This document shows, piece after piece, positions 60,886 through 64,000 of a stretch of DNA of 64,000 nucleotides. The stretch is from the NCBI GenBank assembly GCA_947626395.1, contig CANQRU010000007.1, positions 25,991 to 89,990 of the forward strand, given 5' to 3'. Each line of letters begins with the position of its first letter. The first letter of the stretch is position 1. The DNA is from an uncultured Lachnospiraceae bacterium. Lineage in GTDB: Bacteria; Bacillota; Clostridia; Lachnospirales; Lachnospiraceae. The notes under the pieces were generated by a model. It was not told where the DNA came from. It made no database searches and saw only the letters and a program-made list of their open reading frames with translations. The position numbers were made by a program, and so were the translations under genes.

Positions 60886-62202
60886 ATGCTGTTGGATCTG
60901 GTAGACCACAAAGAATCGATCAACCGCCTGCTTGCGCGCTACGGCGTCAAGTTCGGCATCTATAAGAATAATGTGTTTCACGAGCAGCTGTTTCCGTTTG
61001 ATCCGATCCCGCGGGTCATCATGCAGAAGGAGTTTGAGTATCTGAACCGGGGGCTTTCCCAGCGGGTGCGGGCATTAAACTGCTTCCTGGCCGACGTGTA
61101 TTCGGAACGAAAGATCGTGAAGGACGGCGTCATCCCGGCGGACTTCATCTATTCGTCCAAGGGATATCTGCCCCAGTGCGAGGGCATCACGCCGCCGAAG
61201 AAGATCTACAGCCATATTTCCGGCATCGATCTGGTGCAGGGGCGCGACGGCGACTGGTATATCCTGGAGGACAACCTTAGGATCCCGTCGGGAGCGTCCT
61301 ATCCGATGATCGCCAGGGATCTGACGAGGCAGGCGGCGCCGGAGGCGTTTACCCGACGCCATGTGCTGGACAACCGCAACTACGCTTCCATGCTGCGCCA
61401 GACCATGGACTATGTGAACACCGGCGGCATCAACGTGGTGCTGACGCCGGGGCGCTATAACGCGGCGTTCTTCGAACATTCCTACCTGGCGGAGCGTTCG
61501 GGGGCCGTTCTCTGCATGCCGCAGGATCTGGCGGTGGAGGACAATAAGCTCTACTACCGCAGCTATGAGGGCAGGAAAATGCAGGTGGGCGCGGTCTACC
61601 GGCGTATCTCCGATGAGTATCTGGATCCCTTATGCTTCCTGCCGGAATCGCTGATCGGCGTACCGGGGCTGATGAACGTGTACGCCTCCGGCAATGTGGC
61701 CGTCATCAACGCGCCGGGCAACGGCGTGGCGGACGACAAGGGCATCTATTACTTCGTGCCCCATATGATTCGGTATTATCTGGGCGAGGAGGCGATTCTG
61801 AAAAACGCGCCTACTTACCTGGCGTTTTACGAGAAGGACCGCAGCTTTATCCTGGAGCATTTAAACCGTCTGGTCGTAAAGGACGTGTCAGAGGCCGGCG
61901 GTTACGGCGTGGTATTCGGCAGCAATTTAAGCGCCGGAGAACTTCAGAAGCTGGCGGACGCCATCAAGGCGGAACCCAGGCGATTCATCGCCCAGGAGGT
62001 CATCGATTTCGTGGATCTGATGATCGTGGATGGGAATGAGCAGGTGCCGCGGAAGGCGGATCTGCGCGCGTTCGTGCTGGCGGGAGAGGAGACGCGGGTG
62101 TGGCCCAGCGGGCTTACCAGGTTCTCGCGGAATCCGGATTCCTTTGTGGTGAATTCTTCGCAGGGAGGAGGTTTCAAGGACACATGGGTATTATCTCATT
62201 AG
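60886..62202 (+). CDS. Circularly permuted ATP-grasp enzyme
   Basis: A 438-residue circularly permuted type-2 ATP-grasp protein, predicted to form amide/peptide bonds. Family motifs: FLADVYSERKIVKDGVIPAD near residue 70, LVQGRDGDWYILEDNLRIPS GASYP near 120 and VAVINAPGNGVADDKGIYYF near 270, with a late AQEVIDFVDLMIVDGNEQVPRKADLRAFVL. The three-gene order ATP-grasp, alpha-E, transglutaminase is widely conserved and thought to make or attach small peptides, but substrates are unproven. Start ATG 60886 has GAAAGGA ahead at somewhat long distance. Its end overlaps the next gene by 19 bases. Confidence 0.93.
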   Translation: MLLDLVDHKESINRLLARYGVKFGIYKNNVFHEQLFPFDPIPRVIMQKEFEYLNRGLSQRVRALNCFLADVYSERKIVKDGVIPADFIYSSKGYLPQCEGITPPKKIYSHISGIDLVQGRDGDWYILEDNLRIPSGASYPMIARDLTRQAAPEAFTRRHVLDNRNYASMLRQTMDYVNTGGINVVLTPGRYNAAFFEHSYLAERSGAVLCMPQDLAVEDNKLYYRSYEGRKMQVGAVYRRISDEYLDPLCFLPESLIGVPGLMNVYASGNVAVINAPGNGVADDKGIYYFVPHMIRYYLGEEAILKNAPTYLAFYEKDRSFILEHLNRLVVKDVSEAGGYGVVFGSNLSAGELQKLADAIKAEPRRFIAQEVIDFVDLMIVDGNEQVPRKADLRAFVLAGEETRVWPSGLTRFSRNPDSFVVNSSQGGGFKDTWVLSH

Positions 62203-62852
62203 AGAGAGCCGACCATCTGTACTGGATCGGCCGGTATACGGAGCGGGTGTTTACGACGCTGGTGACGTTCTTTGATTTCTATGACCAGATGATCGACATG
62301 GACTTGAACGCCTATCAGGATTACTGTAAAATGGTGGCGATCCCGGACATCTACGGGGACAGCGGGACTTTCAGCAAGCGCTATCTGTTTGACAAATATG
62401 ACCCGAATTCGGTTTACAGCAATCTGGAACGGGCCTACGACAATGCCATTGTGATCCGCGACGAGATCAGCAGCTATACGCTGGCTTACATCCAGCTGGC
62501 GCTGGATCATCTGCAGGCGGCCTCCGGCTCGGCGGCGCCCCATTATGATCTTCAGCAGGTGATCGACGATCTCCACGCCTTCTGGGGCTGCGTTGACGAC
62601 CGGGTCGACGACGAGGAAGCCCGCAATATCATGAAGTGCGGGAAGTATCTGGAACGGCTGGATCTGTATATCCGGCTTGGTTATCCGGACCGTGATATCG
62701 AGCGCGGGTACAGCAAGTTCGTGAACCGGCTGGATAAGGTGCATCTGAAGTACCATGAGAATTGCCGCAGAAAGCTGGATGAGATCGTTGGTTCCGGAAG
62801 TGTGAAGGAGCACAAGGACGAGGCAGTGGCGGCGGTATGGAATTTCTTCTGA
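62184..62852 (+). CDS. Alpha-E domain protein
   Basis: A 222-residue all-helical alpha-E protein. ISLERADHLYWIGRYTERVF TTL is the invariant start of the family, and FWGCVDDRVDDEEARNIMKC GKYLERLDLYIRLG near residue 130 the second conserved block with clustered Asp/Glu and Arg. Always found beside circularly permuted ATP-grasp genes, it is believed to act with that enzyme; no activity is proven. ATG 62184 lies within the upstream gene, so the two are translationally coupled. Confidence 0.92.
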   Translation: MGIISLERADHLYWIGRYTERVFTTLVTFFDFYDQMIDMDLNAYQDYCKMVAIPDIYGDSGTFSKRYLFDKYDPNSVYSNLERAYDNAIVIRDEISSYTLAYIQLALDHLQAASGSAAPHYDLQQVIDDLHAFWGCVDDRVDDEEARNIMKCGKYLERLDLYIRLGYPDRDIERGYSKFVNRLDKVHLKYHENCRRKLDEIVGSGSVKEHKDEAVAAVWNFF

Positions 62853-62877
62853 GAATGGTTATCTGAGGTGGGAAAGT

Positions 62878-63816
62878 TTGAAGGTTTTGCAGGTTCAGTA
62901 TGAGATGCGGCTTACGTTTGACGCACCGGTGACGGATCACTATTTTCAGTTCCGGTGTCTGCCGATGGAGGACGACGCGCAGACGGTGGAGACGCTTAAG
63001 GTTGCGGTAGAACCCGCGTGCGCGGTTCATGAGAGGCTCGACGGCTTTGGCAATCGGATGTTTTATGGAGAAATTCCGGAGCCGCACGATTCGCTCTGCG
63101 TCCGGATGGACGCAAGGGTGCGGGTGGAGAGGGAATTGATCCGTTGTAGTTTTGGAAAACGCAGAATGCGGTCAGTCAGTATAGAAACGCCGGGTACAGG
63201 CATTGCCGGGAATCCGGAACCAGAATCGGAGCCGGTATGTTCGGATACTGCAGAAATTGCACAGTATCCGCTTGCCGACAGTCCGGCCGGCGTGGTTCCC
63301 GGAATTGTCTATGCGTATCCATCGGAGCTGACCAGGCCGGATAGGGCGATGAAGAAGTGGCTTGATTCTATCTGCGGAGACTATAATGCTGAACGCGGAT
63401 TTCCGGAATATCTGATGCACCGGCTGTATCAGAGGCTTTCCTATGTTCAGGGGCAGACCCATGTGGGAACCACGGCGGCGGAAGCTTTCGCGCTTTCAGG
63501 AGGCGTCTGCCAGGACTATGCGCATATTTTTGTGGCAATATGCCGTTTGGCCGGTTTCCCAGCCCGGTACGTGGCGGGAATGGCTGTCGGCGAGGGTGCG
63601 ACCCATGCATGGGCGGAAGTGTGGCAGGACGGTGCGTGGGTTGCTTACGATCCGACCCATGACTGCATGGCTGACGATCGGTATATCAAGTTGTCCCATG
63701 GAAGGGATTTTATTGACTGTTCGGTTGACAGAGGCTGTTTCCGCGGCGCGGGAGGACAGCAGCAGACGGTGTATGTGAAGGTGGCGGAAACCTCAACACT
63801 TCCGGATATGCCCTGA
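62878..63816 (+). CDS. Transglutaminase-like cysteine protease family protein
   Basis: A 312-residue protein with a bacterial transglutaminase-like N-terminal beta domain (about 1-130) and a transglutaminase core. The triad is complete: Cys211 in SGGVCQDYAH, His243 in THAWAEVW and Asp258 in YDPTHD. An insertion of about 35 residues (PGTGIAGNPEPESEPVCSD region) joins the halves. Enzymes of this group hydrolyse or transfer amides, and in this cassette would trim or ligate peptides made by the ATP-grasp partner (inference). The start is TTG 62878 with GAGGTGGG ahead. Confidence 0.92.
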   Translation: MKVLQVQYEMRLTFDAPVTDHYFQFRCLPMEDDAQTVETLKVAVEPACAVHERLDGFGNRMFYGEIPEPHDSLCVRMDARVRVERELIRCSFGKRRMRSVSIETPGTGIAGNPEPESEPVCSDTAEIAQYPLADSPAGVVPGIVYAYPSELTRPDRAMKKWLDSICGDYNAERGFPEYLMHRLYQRLSYVQGQTHVGTTAAEAFALSGGVCQDYAHIFVAICRLAGFPARYVAGMAVGEGATHAWAEVWQDGAWVAYDPTHDCMADDRYIKLSHGRDFIDCSVDRGCFRGAGGQQQTVYVKVAETSTLPDMP

Positions 63817-64000
63817 TTGTCTTTTCACAGCGCAGGCGCTGGGTATATGGGGCATATACATAAAAGTCTGTCGATTTGTCTGCCACTGCGTTTCAAACAG
63901 ATTCTAAGCGCTTCAGATGTTTCCTTGATACCAATCTGTTCCGGATAACGATTTTCTCATTATTGATCTGAGAGATCTGTATTGAACTCATACCTGAAAA
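63817..64000. other. Non-coding end of window
   Basis: No gene or clear terminator is seen; a small palindrome CAGCGCAGGCGCTG lies near 63828-63841 without a T tract. Confidence 0.5.

Overview
The window reads as a chromosome segment of an anaerobic, endospore-forming Clostridia, most likely a Lachnospiraceae-type gut bacterium. The reasons are the sporulation genes (spoIVA; rpsU-yqfC-yqfD-phoH-ybeY), lipoproteins with Thr/Ala-rich linkers, ABC sugar uptake without a local ATPase, GC-rich codon use and strong Shine-Dalgarno sites. I see no rRNA, tRNA, CRISPR array or intact mobile element.

Bases 1-26000 are a glycan-utilisation region. It holds the end of a GH29-type protein, a small HTH gene behind a leader-peptide region, a reverse-strand CBM9-like protein and an Asp-box propeller enzyme. 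Then comes a long uptake operon: solute-binding lipoprotein, a membrane-anchored binding protein fused to carbohydrate-module-like domains, permease pair 1, a Yip1-family membrane protein, a DUF5696 lipoprotein and permease pair 2. A GH29 fucosidase, a GH3 enzyme and a GH2 beta-mannosidase follow. Together they suggest import and trimming of a fucosylated glycan; the substrate itself is inference.

Bases 26000-31400 are a complete branched-chain amino-acid-type ABC transporter (livJ, then livHMGF from a second promoter). spoIVA follows, then a 780-base gap with two long imperfect inverted repeats. Bases 33700-44400 are mixed housekeeping and envelope genes: an LCP protein with an acidic Tyr-rich tail, a beta-CASP nuclease, RNase HI, an MBOAT/SGNH acylation pair, an LprI-like protein and alaS. 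Bases 44480-51440 are the classical rpsU-yqfC-yqfD-phoH-ybeY block, extended by a DUF3048 lipoprotein, a SpoVB/MurJ-like flippase and a small anchored protein.

Bases 51500-57900 carry two FAD oxidoreductases and, convergent with them, a HelD-type RNA-polymerase recycling helicase. Its C-terminus continues through an Ala/Pro linker into what looks like the N-terminal beta-sandwich of a GH31 glycosidase without the catalytic barrel. This is the most unusual protein in the window. A choline-binding-repeat-like secreted protein and a MerR regulator follow. The window closes with a circularly permuted ATP-grasp / alpha-E / transglutaminase cassette, a conserved but poorly understood predicted peptide-ligation system, preceded by a promoter with an immediate terminator-like hairpin.
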